This document shows positions 18,137-26,530 of a DNA stretch of 64,000 bases, in pieces. The position numbers and the translations under genes were made by a program. The DNA is from a bacterium (GTDB taxonomy: Bacteria; Krumholzibacteriota; Krumholzibacteriia; JACNKJ01). The DNA lies in assembly GCA_024231955.1 (NCBI GenBank), contig JAAEPZ010000433.1, forward strand, positions 62,001 to 126,000, given 5' to 3'. The notes beneath the pieces are model-generated. The model saw nothing but the letters and a program-made list of their open reading frames with translations, was not told the origin of the DNA and made no database searches. Each line of letters begins with the position of its first letter. Positions within the stretch are counted from its first letter, which is position 1.

Positions 18137-19228
18137 TCAGAAGGCCTCCGAAAAATCGATGTAGAAGCCGGTTCCGTCATCACTGCACCCCAGATCGAAG
18201 CGTATGTTCAATCCGGCAGCCGGGTCAAACAGGTAGCGCAGTCCGACGCCATAGGAGAGCTTGACCCTACCGCCGCTCAGTTGTCCTGCATTGCGGGCGA
18301 CATCAGCCACACCACCGAACAGGACACCTCCCCAGTTGCGCCAGATTCGGCGAATTCGATACTCAGCCTGCACCCCGAGCATGGCGGCATCCCTGTAGCG
18401 GCCCTCCAGGAAACCGCGCATCCAACTCGAGCCTCCGATCAGGGAGAGTCTGTCGAAGGGGGTCTCTCCGGTGCAGAATCGTCCCAGAACCTGCACGCCC
18501 AGCACCTGGCTCTCGGCTGGGGAGCAGAACCAGCGCGCATCGAACCTGTAACTGCGATAATCCAGATCGCCGCCAAGGGCCGTTTTGCCGAACGCAGCCT
18601 TGAGCAAAAGATAGCTTCCCTGAGTGGGATACCACTCGTTGTCGCGCAGATCGTAGAGAGCCGTCACACTGCATTCGGATATGACCGTACGACCGGAGCC
18701 GATCAGATCGCCGGCGGCGAGTGCTCCACCCTCCTCCGTCTCAAGTAGAATGCTCCTCTTCCAGGTATAGCCAAATCCGAGATAACACCCCTTGCGCAGA
18801 CGGCGCTTCAGGTTGAGCGAAAGATGCAGACTCTCGGGGGTGTACTCCTCGAGTGATGACTCATCGGTATCCCTGCCGATCCCCCAGAACCCCGCAGGGA
18901 ATTTCACGTAGCCGCATTCACCGTCGTGAATGTAGTTGTCGTGATACAATCTGGACTTGACCTTGAACACGCTCTGCTGCTTCTGAGTGTATACCACCAG
19001 ACCCAAGAGTGAAGATTGGCGCTCGATGCCGTCAATCAACTGGACCGGAAACCGGTACATGCACATGGCTCCGCCCATCAATTCGGTCTCGGGAGAGTAG
19101 CCCAGAACAGGCAGAAGCAACATGCCGCTCTCCGCCGTCCGGGTGGAATCGGCTGGTGGGGATTCGGCTAAGGCCGCCGTGGCCAGCAGTGCCAGCAACC
19201 CCAGCAGTATTATGAATCTGGTTGTCAT
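18137..19228 (-). CDS. Omp85/BamA-like outer-membrane beta-barrel protein, no POTRA domains
   Basis: 363 residues after a clear signal peptide (ends TAALA). The mature part alternates polar and apolar residues as in outer-membrane strands and finishes in Phe (DFSEAF). Near residue 270 the motif SLIGGSSWMRGFLEGRYRD matches the conserved R-G-F/Y loop-6 signature of the Omp85 surface-antigen barrel. The RDNEWYPTQGSYLLLKAAFG segment is another barrel hallmark. No POTRA repeats precede the barrel, so it resembles short Omp85-type barrels of unknown cargo, not BamA itself. ATG at 19228 is favoured over 19234 by the spacing to GGGGAG. Probably monocistronic. Confidence 0.82.
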   Translation of the reverse strand: MTTRFIILLGLLALLATAALAESPPADSTRTAESGMLLLPVLGYSPETELMGGAMCMYRFPVQLIDGIERQSSLLGLVVYTQKQQSVFKVKSRLYHDNYIHDGECGYVKFPAGFWGIGRDTDESSLEEYTPESLHLSLNLKRRLRKGCYLGFGYTWKRSILLETEEGGALAAGDLIGSGRTVISECSVTALYDLRDNEWYPTQGSYLLLKAAFGKTALGGDLDYRSYRFDARWFCSPAESQVLGVQVLGRFCTGETPFDRLSLIGGSSWMRGFLEGRYRDAAMLGVQAEYRIRRIWRNWGGVLFGGVADVARNAGQLSGGRVKLSYGVGLRYLFDPAAGLNIRFDLGCSDDGTGFYIDFSEAF

Positions 19229-19327
19229 CGACATGGCTCCCCGATCAAGGAAAGGGATGGATGTGTCGAGTGTAGGTTCAATCCCCTACAGGTCAAGGAC
19301 AGCATGATGTATGACGCGAGCGATCAC

Positions 19328-19353
19328 AAAAAACCCCGGACGAACGCCCGGGG
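19328..19353 (-). terminator. Terminator after the Rh-type channel gene
   Basis: On the minus strand a CCCCGG / CCGGGG stem, extended by two inner pairs, is followed directly by six T. A textbook Rho-independent terminator 26 bases after the stop codon. Confidence 0.92.
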
Positions 19354-19378
19354 CAATATCCAGAGATTCGCCGCGATT

Positions 19379-20578
19379 TTACTCGGCCAGGAACTCCTCG
19401 GAGTCCTCGTACGGGGTTTCACGCCGTCCGAGCAGCGCAATAACCCGACCCGTGATCAAGCCGGTAACGACGGCGATGCCGATCGTCACGCCGATGCCGG
19501 TCAGCTGCGCACCCTTGTCGATGCCCGCGACAACGAGCAACGCGGCCAGCCCGCCGATCAATCCCGGAATGCCGTGCAGGTTGGAGACGCCGCAGGTGTC
19601 GACCATCTTGAGCCCACGCTGCAGACGCTCCTGGATAACGGCAAAGCCGAAGGTGGATGCCAGACCGGCAATGACGCCGATGATCATGGCGACGGTGAGC
19701 GAGACGTGATCACATGTCGAACCGATCGCCACACCACCGGCCAGAGTCGCGTTGGCGATGTCGGCGGCGCAGATCTTGCGGCGCAAGGCGATCGTCGCCA
19801 CATAGGTCGCCAGTGTCGATCCGCAGAGGGCGATGACAACCGCCAGAACGGTGGCGGGGATCAGCGCCGGTGCGACCAGGGCGCCACAAAAGCTCGGCCA
19901 GAAAACCCACAACACCATGCTGCCCAGCATCGAAAAACGATCGCTCGTGAAATCGGATGCGATGGGCAGATCACGTTCACGCTTCGTGGTCATGGTCATC
20001 ACGACGCCCAGGCCGAAGATGGCGCCGAAGGCGTGGATGACGATCGAGCCGCCGGTATCGACGAACGCACCGTGCGGCACCAGGCCGAAACCGTTCTCGA
20101 GAACGATCCACTCGTTGAGCATGAAGGCCGGGATGAAGAGCGCACCGAGCAGCAGGTACTGCTGCATCTTGATGCGTCCCAGAACTGCACCGGCGCAGAT
20201 CAGCAGGCTGGCTGCGGCGAATTCACCCAGGATCAAACTGTCGACACCGGTCGCGGGCTCGCCGAAGAGACCCATATTCTTAAGCCAGATGTACAGCGGC
20301 AGAGCCAGTGCGACAAGCAGGTAGGTGGCGGTGACGGCGGAGAGACCGTAGCCGCGCACGAAGACCATCAGAAAACCGAAACCGACCAGAAGCATCGCCA
20401 TGATGTGGATGGCTCGGTTGTATTTCTGAACATCGATGACGGCAGCCAGATTGTCATCGCCGGTTGCGATGGTTGCACCGGCCTCGGTGGCGACCTCATT
20501 CGCAGTCGTCAATCCGGTTGTGCCGATGAGGATGAGGGTTACGAGTAGAAACGCACAGACTATGGATACACGACGCAC
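19379..20578 (-). CDS. Rh-type ammonium/ammonia channel
   Basis: 399 residues, about 11-12 membrane segments after a signal-like N-terminus. The sequence is closer to Rh50/Rhesus proteins than to AmtB: LLVGFGFLMVFVRGYGLSAV near 63, DTGGSIVIHAFGAIFGL (174-190), SDRFSMLGSMVLWVFWPSF and DTCGVSNLHGIPGLIGG. Twin pore histidines are His182 and His335, and Asp174 lies eight residues before His182 as in human RhCG. It would pass NH3 or NH4+ across the inner membrane. The start is GTG at 20578 with GGGAGG 7 bases upstream. No glnK-type PII gene is adjacent. Rh proteins are uncommon in bacteria. Confidence 0.9.
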   Translation of the reverse strand: MRRVSIVCAFLLVTLILIGTTGLTTANEVATEAGATIATGDDNLAAVIDVQKYNRAIHIMAMLLVGFGFLMVFVRGYGLSAVTATYLLVALALPLYIWLKNMGLFGEPATGVDSLILGEFAAASLLICAGAVLGRIKMQQYLLLGALFIPAFMLNEWIVLENGFGLVPHGAFVDTGGSIVIHAFGAIFGLGVVMTMTTKRERDLPIASDFTSDRFSMLGSMVLWVFWPSFCGALVAPALIPATVLAVVIALCGSTLATYVATIALRRKICAADIANATLAGGVAIGSTCDHVSLTVAMIIGVIAGLASTFGFAVIQERLQRGLKMVDTCGVSNLHGIPGLIGGLAALLVVAGIDKGAQLTGIGVTIGIAVVTGLITGRVIALLGRRETPYEDSEEFLAE

Positions 20579-20681
20579 GGCATGCCCTCCCGAACAGAGA
20601 TCGAGATCGATCAGTCCGGGATCATCTTCGAAACTCCGGACAGACTCTCGCCAGGTTGGATGAGATTGGTATTTGGATTAG

Positions 20682-20700
20682 CGCCCTGCAGTGCAGGGCG
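20682..20700. promoter_or_regulatory. 19-base perfect palindrome upstream of the Rh channel gene
   Basis: Arms CGCCCTGCA and TGCAGGGCG flank a single G. It lies 104 bases before the GTG start of the Rh gene and about 400 bases from the end of the next gene, so a regulator site is more likely than a terminator. There is no T-run on either side. Confidence 0.4.
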
Positions 20701-21096
20701 ATGGTAGTGTAGTCAATCCCGATGCCCGGGACCATCGCCTTTTCCAGCTGTTGCGCCGACCTCGCAGCCTGCCGGCTCGGGACTCCGGCTCACATCACAG
20801 AAGCGCACAGTACGCCGAGTTGCCCTCGCCCGGATCCCCTAATCCGTGCGCAATAAGCAATCCGCGCCCGCCCCTCTTCGCCATACCGAACGACATCAAC
20901 TATCGACAGCTGCGCGCAAACCGATCAACCACGACCTGTTGCCTGCGGGATTTCTCATCGATCGGTAAATTTTCTCCCTTAGCCGATATCTCAGTCACCG
21001 ATTGGCCGGGCAGATGCGACTCACCGGCAAAGGAAAACGGTCCTCCAAGCGGGTGGACCGTCAACAGCGTGCTCAGTATACCGGGTAGGTCAGGTA
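20701..21096. other. Intergenic stretch, no gene seen
   Basis: About 400 bases between the Rh channel promoter region and the end of propeller gene 2. An open frame of 159 codons on the plus strand runs into the propeller gene in antisense, and its composition (Pro/Ser/Arg rich) is typical of a chance frame. Confidence 0.5.
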
Positions 21097-22335
21097 TCAG
21101 TTGGTGCTCGAATCATCCAGACTGTAGCAGATCAGTTCAAGTGTTGCGGTGTCGGCATCGCCATCTGTAGCTCCCCCTGCGGCGGCAAGCGCGGCATCCC
21201 GCCCTCCGGTTACGACAAGCAGCCGCTCATTCTGCAGATAGAGCAGATCATGCTCCGGATTGATCGGACAGATCAATCCCACCTGGCCCGCATAGACTCC
21301 ATCGGCTTCGAACACGTCAAAGATCTGTCCCACCCCCGCGGGAAACTCCCCCGGCGGAATGTTCGTGGCGACAAACAAGCGACCATCGCGGCGGGCAAAC
21401 AAGCCGGTGATGATCGCACGGGTATCCTGGATCTTGATTGCGGATGGCGGCGAGGGGTAATACCTAGCCTGCCCCTCCAGACGCTGACGGGCCCGGTCGA
21501 GTTGGGCGGCATTACGGCGCGGAGCCGTTACGGCGCGTGTGATAGATTGCGTCATGGTGCCGTCGGGAGAGTGAATCTCGATCTCGTAGCGATCCCGGGC
21601 AGGGGCTATATAGACGGAGCCATCCCGACCGATCGCGAAACGATCCAGGGGGAGATCGAGTGCGGCCTCGTCCAGCACCAGATCGTTGTAGTCCGTCTCG
21701 GTATGCTTCGTGAAAATGCGAGCCCCCTCGACACCGGCCATGTCCCAGCGCGAGATGAAATACTCCTGTGCCGATGTGCCACTCGCACTGTAACCGATGT
21801 TGATTCCGCCCAGGATGAGATACTCGCCGTTGCTGGCGCCGCGAAGCAGTATGGCAAACCCGCCTCCATCCTGACCGAAGGGGTGATTGGGCGCGGGTGT
21901 CCCATCTGGTTGAACGCGGATCATCCTCCCGGGGAATTGCTGGATCACACCCAACGTGCCGTCGGGCAGGCAGAGAATATCGGTGGCATAGCGCACCTCG
22001 CCCGGCCCCTCACCCTCATGCACGGGTTCGCCCAGGAATTCTCCGGTTGGCGAAAAGGTGCTGACCGTGGAGAGCTGACTGTCGAGCACATGGATGTCGC
22101 CGTTCCGATCACTGGTGATTGCCGCCACCACACCAAACAGAACAGTGTCATTCTCCCCCCCTCTGCGCCAGAGCTCCCGGGTTCGCAGCATGCTCATCTG
22201 CCCCCGGACGGGCACCGGTAATACGAGTATCGCAAGCAACAGCAGTAACTGTATTCTCCCGGCCGTCTCGATCCGTCTTTGTGATCCGGCACCCAAGGAC
22301 CAGGGCACAGCTCCGCTCCGGCGTTTTCCACGCAT
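21097..22335 (-). CDS. Secreted 6-bladed beta-propeller protein (paralogue 2)
   Basis: 412 residues. An N-terminal signal with a long basic n-region ends near PVRGQ. The propeller repeats parallel paralogue 1 position by position: ELWRRGGEND, GDIHVLDSQLSTVSTF, EGEGPGEVRYATDILCLPDG, LGVIQQFPGRMIRVQPDG. It ends LELICYSLDDSSTN, the same strand as the ICYRLP tails of the other two paralogues plus six extra residues. GGAGG lies 7 bases before the ATG. Downstream of a winged-helix/membrane gene pair in the same direction (24 bases), so it may be read from the same transcript. Role unknown; secretion and a binding or scaffold role are inferred. Confidence 0.8.
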   Translation of the reverse strand: MRGKRRSGAVPWSLGAGSQRRIETAGRIQLLLLLAILVLPVPVRGQMSMLRTRELWRRGGENDTVLFGVVAAITSDRNGDIHVLDSQLSTVSTFSPTGEFLGEPVHEGEGPGEVRYATDILCLPDGTLGVIQQFPGRMIRVQPDGTPAPNHPFGQDGGGFAILLRGASNGEYLILGGINIGYSASGTSAQEYFISRWDMAGVEGARIFTKHTETDYNDLVLDEAALDLPLDRFAIGRDGSVYIAPARDRYEIEIHSPDGTMTQSITRAVTAPRRNAAQLDRARQRLEGQARYYPSPPSAIKIQDTRAIITGLFARRDGRLFVATNIPPGEFPAGVGQIFDVFEADGVYAGQVGLICPINPEHDLLYLQNERLLVVTGGRDAALAAAGGATDGDADTATLELICYSLDDSSTN

Positions 22336-22359
22336 GATACACCTCCGTTGGTATCGGAA

Positions 22360-22662
22360 TCAGTCGTCGTCAATCAGGCTGCGTATGGCCTGCAGATGAC
22401 CGTTCAGTTTTTCCCGCCCAAGCGCCGTCAGACTGTACCAGGTAATCGGCTTTCGCTTCTCGAAAGCCTTCCTCATCGCTATGAACCCGGCGTCCTCCAG
22501 TTTACGCAGCTGCGCACCCAGGTTGCCGTCGGTCTCCTCCAGCAACTCCTTGAAGCGGCTGAAGGAGAGCATTTCGTGACGGCCAAGCAGGGCGCAGATC
22601 GCCAACCGACTTTTGTGGGACAAAAGTTTGTTGTAGCCGGCAAAGCCCTCAAGGCCGCTCAC
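22360..22662 (-). CDS. Winged-helix transcriptional regulator
   Basis: 100 residues, one winged helix-turn-helix: HKSRLAICALLGRHEMLSFSRF, then the recognition region GNLGAQLRKLEDAGFI and a wing ending in WYSLTALGREKL. It is of the ArsR/MarR-like type that takes the form of a small regulator paired with a membrane protein. The GTG start at 22662 overlaps the stop codon of the upstream membrane gene by four bases (GTGA) and no independent ribosome binding site is seen, so translation is coupled. The triple TAGAGT site ahead of this operon is its likely target. Ligand unknown. Confidence 0.85.
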   Translation of the reverse strand: MSGLEGFAGYNKLLSHKSRLAICALLGRHEMLSFSRFKELLEETDGNLGAQLRKLEDAGFIAMRKAFEKRKPITWYSLTALGREKLNGHLQAIRSLIDDD

Positions 22663-23210
22663 CGTGACGACCAACGGCGCTGTGCCGCCACGAGCAACAC
22701 GATCGCGATGAGCACACCCATCGAGGTCCAGACGAAACGATCAAACACCAGTGTCCCCAGGAAGCCAAGACCCATGATGCCGCCAAGCCAGAGGAAGAGA
22801 CGGTCGAAGTGGACTCCGGCGGTCCACCAACCGAAGGCAATGATGATCAGGATCAGACGGCTCAACTCCTGCCCGGGAATGTGCTCTACGATGCACAGCA
22901 GCACGAGCAGGGCTATGCAGGCCAGCATCCCGCCCCAGTGGAGCATGTTCTTGCGTCCGATCTCGAATCCGATCTGCCCTCTTCTCTGCGCATAACGATA
23001 GCCCAGGAAACCGCTCACCAGACCGCCCGCCGGACCGGCGATACACCAGTAGAGCCCCGTGAAGTGGGGGGCGAAATCCTCCAACAGATAGCCGGCAAGG
23101 ACAATGACGGCCCACAGGATATAGAAGGCGCCGGGTGAGGAACCTCTCTCTGCGGCCTCGATCTTGTCTTTGACGAAGTCGAGATCGGATTCAATCTGCT
23201 GTTTGGTCAT
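22659..23210 (-). CDS. Small polytopic membrane protein, partner of the winged-helix regulator
   Basis: 183 residues. A charged N-terminal helix (MTKQQIESDLDFVKDKIEAAE) is followed by about five to six hydrophobic segments and a basic C-terminus. No catalytic motif is seen. The GGAGG five bases before the ATG is strong. It is the first gene of a two- or three-gene operon with the winged-helix regulator and possibly propeller 2. Membrane protein-regulator pairs of this kind occur in many genomes but their signal is generally unknown. Confidence 0.75.
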   Translation of the reverse strand: MTKQQIESDLDFVKDKIEAAERGSSPGAFYILWAVIVLAGYLLEDFAPHFTGLYWCIAGPAGGLVSGFLGYRYAQRRGQIGFEIGRKNMLHWGGMLACIALLVLLCIVEHIPGQELSRLILIIIAFGWWTAGVHFDRLFLWLGGIMGLGFLGTLVFDRFVWTSMGVLIAIVLLVAAQRRWSSR

Positions 23211-23236
23211 TGTGGCCTCCAGGGAACCATATTACA

Positions 23237-23259
23237 TAGAGTACTCTACATTCTAGAGT
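23237..23259 (-). promoter_or_regulatory. Triple TAGAGT operator before the membrane-regulator operon
   Basis: A perfect 12-base palindrome TAGAGTACTCTA (23237-23248) is followed after five bases by another TAGAGT (23254-23259), giving three half-sites in alternating orientation. It starts 27 bases upstream of the ATG at 23210 and overlaps the expected core promoter, so binding should repress. The winged-helix protein of the operon is the obvious candidate. Confidence 0.6.
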
Positions 23260-23315
23260 CGCCATCGGAGATTGTCAACCCTCAACCTTCAGCTTCAGTC
23301 TTCGAATCGGGGAGA

Positions 23316-23858
23316 TTACCCGGTACCCGCCAGATGTCGTCGAGCGCTACGCAACCAGTTGCGACGAGCCCTGGTAATCGCAACAGCGCCCTCCGTGGCG
23401 ATGACCTCCAACTCCGAGCCCCCGTTCCGCTTCAGAGTCAGATCGGCAAGGTAAACTTTCAGCTCTTCAGTAAGCACGGATTCCGCCTCCGCCAGGAAGG
23501 CCAACCGCTGCTTAGACGTTAACGCCGAGAGAAACAGGATACGGGTGCGCAGGGGGTCGAATGCGAGTCCGGCCAGGGCGCTCATATCCTCCGGAACGAG
23601 CCAGGCGCGCAAAGCTTTGCGGCCGTCTTTCGTGAGCGAGCACCTTCTGGTTCCACGGCCATCGGTGCTCCGAACCTCCTGCGCCAGCAGTCCGCGGGCA
23701 ACCAGACGCCTGATCAACGGATAGATCGCCCCGGAGCTGCCGCTGAAACGGGAAGTATGGGATTGAGCCATAGCCGTTCGCACCTGGTAAGGCGTACACC
23801 CGTCATGAACACTGATGAAACCGACAACTGCGCCCTCCAACTCACTCAGGTCAGGCAT
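23316..23858 (-). CDS. PadR-family transcriptional regulator
   Basis: 180 residues. The N-terminal winged helix has the PadR pattern: LEGAVVGFISVHDGCTPYQVRTAM, SSGAIYPLIRRLVARGLL, then RGTRRCSLTKDGRKAL. The C-terminal helical part (95-180) is the dimerisation and effector region. GAGAGGAG lies 5 bases before the ATG. It is divergent from the secreted aspartic protease gene, and a perfect palindrome sits in the 185-base region between them, so control of itself and the protease is likely. Confidence 0.87.
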   Translation of the reverse strand: MPDLSELEGAVVGFISVHDGCTPYQVRTAMAQSHTSRFSGSSGAIYPLIRRLVARGLLAQEVRSTDGRGTRRCSLTKDGRKALRAWLVPEDMSALAGLAFDPLRTRILFLSALTSKQRLAFLAEAESVLTEELKVYLADLTLKRNGGSELEVIATEGAVAITRARRNWLRSARRHLAGTG

Positions 23859-23953
23859 GTCATCTCCTCTCGCTGTCGACAGAATGCAGCTTACCGGCTT
23901 TCAGGTCCAGCAAATGTGAAAACGGGAACCTCGGTGGAGGACAAACATTAGCC

Positions 23954-23972
23954 ATAGTGCTTTTAGCACTAT
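23954..23972. promoter_or_regulatory. Palindrome between PadR gene and aspartic protease gene
   Basis: Arms ATAGTGCT and AGCACTAT are separated by TTT. It lies in the divergent intergenic region, 95 bases from the PadR start and 71 bases from the protease start. Position and symmetry fit an operator for the PadR protein. A role as a terminator is unlikely because both flanking genes start, not end, here. Confidence 0.55.
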
Positions 23973-24043
23973 CCCGATATTGTCCGTGCAAACCGGATGT
24001 CGGGAATCATTTACCTCCACCCCACTCTCTGCGAGGATCTCAA

Positions 24044-25237
24044 ATGTCCATAGGTCAGGCTGCAACGCAAACCATTATCCACTCACTTCTGCTGGGGATG
24101 GTAGCCCTGGTGCTACCCGCCAGGGCGCAATCGCAGGCCAGCGTTCCTATCCACTATTATGGGAACTTGCCCACGATCGATGTAGTGATCAACGGGCAGG
24201 GTCCTTTCCGCTTCATCCTCGACACCGGTGCAACCGGGATAGTTTTCGATGTCGGTCTCCCCTCTCGACTTGATCTTGAGGCGACCGGCACCATTTTGAT
24301 CGGTGATCCCAACAATCCGGAGGGCATTGAAGCCGATGTGTTCACGGTCGCGGAACTGGCGATTGGAGAGGTGCGGCTGCGGGACCAAGAGGTTTCCGCC
24401 CTTGAACTGCTACGGTATCTGGGGAATGCTCCGGATAGCCCGGTTGGTATAATCGGAGTGCCCAGCCTTCGGGATTACCTGGTGACACTTGACCTGCCCG
24501 CCAACCGGCTGGAACTCGCACGCGGCAAACTGCCGCCTCAGGATGGTCGCAAGATTCTGGACATCGAGATCGATGAGCACATGCTCTGCATGCTCCCCGT
24601 GCGGATCGGCGACCATACCTATCATGTTCATCTTGATACAGGTTCACCCATGCCCCTGGCGCTGAATGTCGAAATGGCGAACGAACTGCCGCTGGCGGCC
24701 GAGCCTGTGAGTGCGGGGATGGCGGAACTTGTCTCCTCCCGACATGAGCTGTTCGAAGCCCCACTTGCCGCGGAGGTCAAATTGGGGCAATTCATCTGGC
24801 AAGATCTCACGGTACGGCTGATGCCCCACCCGAGCGATGGTGTAATCGGCATGCCGATTCTGGGGGACTTCGCCATCACTATCGACTATTCCAATAATCG
24901 GCTCAAACTTGAGAGAGGTAAAATCACCCCCATACCCCAGGGCGGACAAACACCTGTGCGGCAGGTCGTACGTCAGGGTGACTCTACTCAGAGAAAACGA
25001 TACGGTGTCCGCTTCGATCCACGCAGCAGCGACACGATGGTGGTTCTCGGAGTGGACGTCGACTCCCCTGCGGCCAGAGCCGGATTACGGAGGGATGATG
25101 TCATCACAACCATTAACGGCAACCCCTTGCAGGATCTCACTCAGGGGGAAAGGGCGGCAGCATTCCGTGCCTCCCCTATCGAAGTTGGGATTCTCAGAGA
25201 TGGGAAACAGATAGAGATCACGATGTCCCTGAACTGA
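24044..25237 (+). CDS. Secreted retropepsin-like aspartic protease with PDZ domain
   Basis: 397 residues with a signal peptide ending at PARAQ. There are two retropepsin-like lobes: the first has FILDTGATG with catalytic Asp60, the second HVHLDTGSP with Asp198, so a two-lobed pepsin-like active site could form within one chain. Residues from about 325 form a PDZ domain (VDSPAARAGLRRDDVITTINGNPL). GAGGA lies 6 bases before the ATG at 24044; an upstream in-frame extension lacks a ribosome binding site. It is divergent from the PadR gene and followed by a bidirectional terminator. The larger paralogue at 30338-32179 has the same lobe-lobe-PDZ order. Substrate unknown; periplasmic or outer surface location inferred. 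Confidence 0.85.
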   Translation: MSIGQAATQTIIHSLLLGMVALVLPARAQSQASVPIHYYGNLPTIDVVINGQGPFRFILDTGATGIVFDVGLPSRLDLEATGTILIGDPNNPEGIEADVFTVAELAIGEVRLRDQEVSALELLRYLGNAPDSPVGIIGVPSLRDYLVTLDLPANRLELARGKLPPQDGRKILDIEIDEHMLCMLPVRIGDHTYHVHLDTGSPMPLALNVEMANELPLAAEPVSAGMAELVSSRHELFEAPLAAEVKLGQFIWQDLTVRLMPHPSDGVIGMPILGDFAITIDYSNNRLKLERGKITPIPQGGQTPVRQVVRQGDSTQRKRYGVRFDPRSSDTMVVLGVDVDSPAARAGLRRDDVITTINGNPLQDLTQGERAAAFRASPIEVGILRDGKQIEITMSLN

Positions 25238-25260
25238 ATAAGCCATCCACCAAACAGAAA

Positions 25261-25286
25261 AACCCCGCAGCCTGAGCTGCGGGGTT
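25261..25286. terminator. Bidirectional terminator between protease gene and KSLY-tail gene 1
   Basis: A perfect 11-bp stem AACCCCGCAGC / GCTGCGGGGTT with CTGA loop, preceded by A-rich and followed by T-rich sequence. It lies between the convergent protease and KSLY-tail gene. Almost the same hairpin recurs at 26476-26501. Confidence 0.9.
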
Positions 25287-25311
25287 CACTTTCATCGGAG
25301 TCGATCAGAGT

Positions 25312-25989
25312 CTAGTACAGGCTCTTGATCGTGCTCAGGCTTGTCTCTTCAGCAGCAGTCACAACGTCGCCGAACAGGCAGAAAGCCATGTCGCCGTTGG
25401 TGTGATCTGTCCAGACATCCATGCCCAACAGGGGGAACATCTGCAAGGAGACGCAACCCTGGTCGGGATCGATGGTCGGGATCCAGCCCCACTGACCGGC
25501 CGGGTCGAACAACAGGCCAGCCTGAATGGTGAGCCAGTAGGTCGTTCCAGCAGTCATGGAGAAGGGTGTCACGTCAGCGATATACTCATAGGTGTCAGTG
25601 CCAACTTCAGTGGCGGTATAAGTATAAACGACTTCCGAAGCGAGTTCGCTGCCGGGCGTGCAGTTCACATCATCCCAGAAGGTGATGATGAAGTAGTCGG
25701 GCAGGGTCAAAGTAACATAATTCCAGTGACCACCCCACCACTGAACCTGATCGACGGTGCCGTCACAAGGAGCGACGAAATCATCGGCTGTCCAGGCTTC
25801 AAACGGATAGACAACGTCTTCCTGGGAAGCGGTAGCGCCACCATCCGGATCAAACGCCTGGCACCAGAAGGCATCGCGGTTGCAATCGAACTCATAGTCG
25901 GTGTGTGTGGCAGGACCCATGCTCACAGGAGCGGCGAAAGCTGTCGTCGCGAAGATGACCAGCATGAGAAGTGTTAATCTGAAACGCAT
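25312..25989 (-). CDS. Secreted protein with C-terminal KSLY tail (1)
   Basis: 225 residues, signal peptide ending AFAAP. The mature part is beta-rich with many Trp, Tyr and Asp residues (DAFWCQAFDPDGGATASQED; WTADDFVAPCDGTVDQVQWW), resembling choice-of-anchor or carbohydrate-binding jelly-roll domains. It ends in LSTIKSLY, nearly the same tail as two other secreted proteins here (26531-27247 and 32258-33187). AGGGGAG lies 4 bases before the ATG at 25989. The tail sits right at the stop codon, as sorting or anchoring signals do. Function not known. Confidence 0.78.
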   Translation of the reverse strand: MRFRLTLLMLVIFATTAFAAPVSMGPATHTDYEFDCNRDAFWCQAFDPDGGATASQEDVVYPFEAWTADDFVAPCDGTVDQVQWWGGHWNYVTLTLPDYFIITFWDDVNCTPGSELASEVVYTYTATEVGTDTYEYIADVTPFSMTAGTTYWLTIQAGLLFDPAGQWGWIPTIDPDQGCVSLQMFPLLGMDVWTDHTNGDMAFCLFGDVVTAAEETSLSTIKSLY

Positions 25990-26475
25990 AATTCTCCCCT
26001 TAATGTTATGCATGCATGTTGATAATGAGAGAGTATTTTTCAATTCCAGGCAGATGGCTGTGTGATGCATCATTGAGATGTGGGAATCATCTGCTCCGGA
26101 AAAGACTCTCCCTACTGATAACTAGCCCCCAGCATCTCATCCATTGTTTCGAAATTCTAAACTATATGGGAGAGGATTGCAATACTTATCATCCTTTGCG
26201 TAAGGGGATGACCTTGATGTGTTCGTACCAGGAAACATAGTAGGACCGAGTATCCCTAACTCGTTTAGTCCGTTAGCAGTAACATTGATACGCTCATGAT
26301 GATATAGACAGATCCGCGCTTGAATCAAATATGGTAATGTTTTCTTAACATTTTAAGGCGAGGACCCTCATCATGTCGATCTTACCATAATTACGATCTA
26401 TCCAGGGGACTCCGGTGTGGGAGTATCGGAATTCCGATCCGGGCACCGATCAGCCCAAACTCAAATTCACGAAAA
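25990..26475. other. Intergenic stretch, AT-richer, no gene seen
   Basis: About 490 bases between the two KSLY-tail genes, visibly AT-richer than the genes around it. Presumably it carries the promoter of KSLY-tail gene 1. Short frames have no recognisable motif. Confidence 0.5.
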
Positions 26476-26501
26476 AACCCCGCAACCGAAGCTGCGGGGT
26501 T
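26476..26501 (-). terminator. Terminator after KSLY-tail gene 2
   Basis: Arms AACCCCGCA and TGCGGGGTT pair perfectly over 9 bp around an 8-base loop; on the minus strand the right arm is followed by TTTTTCG. It closely resembles the hairpin at 25261-25286. Confidence 0.9.
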
Positions 26502-26530
26502 CATAAGTCCTAACTCAAGCTGGCTTAAGC

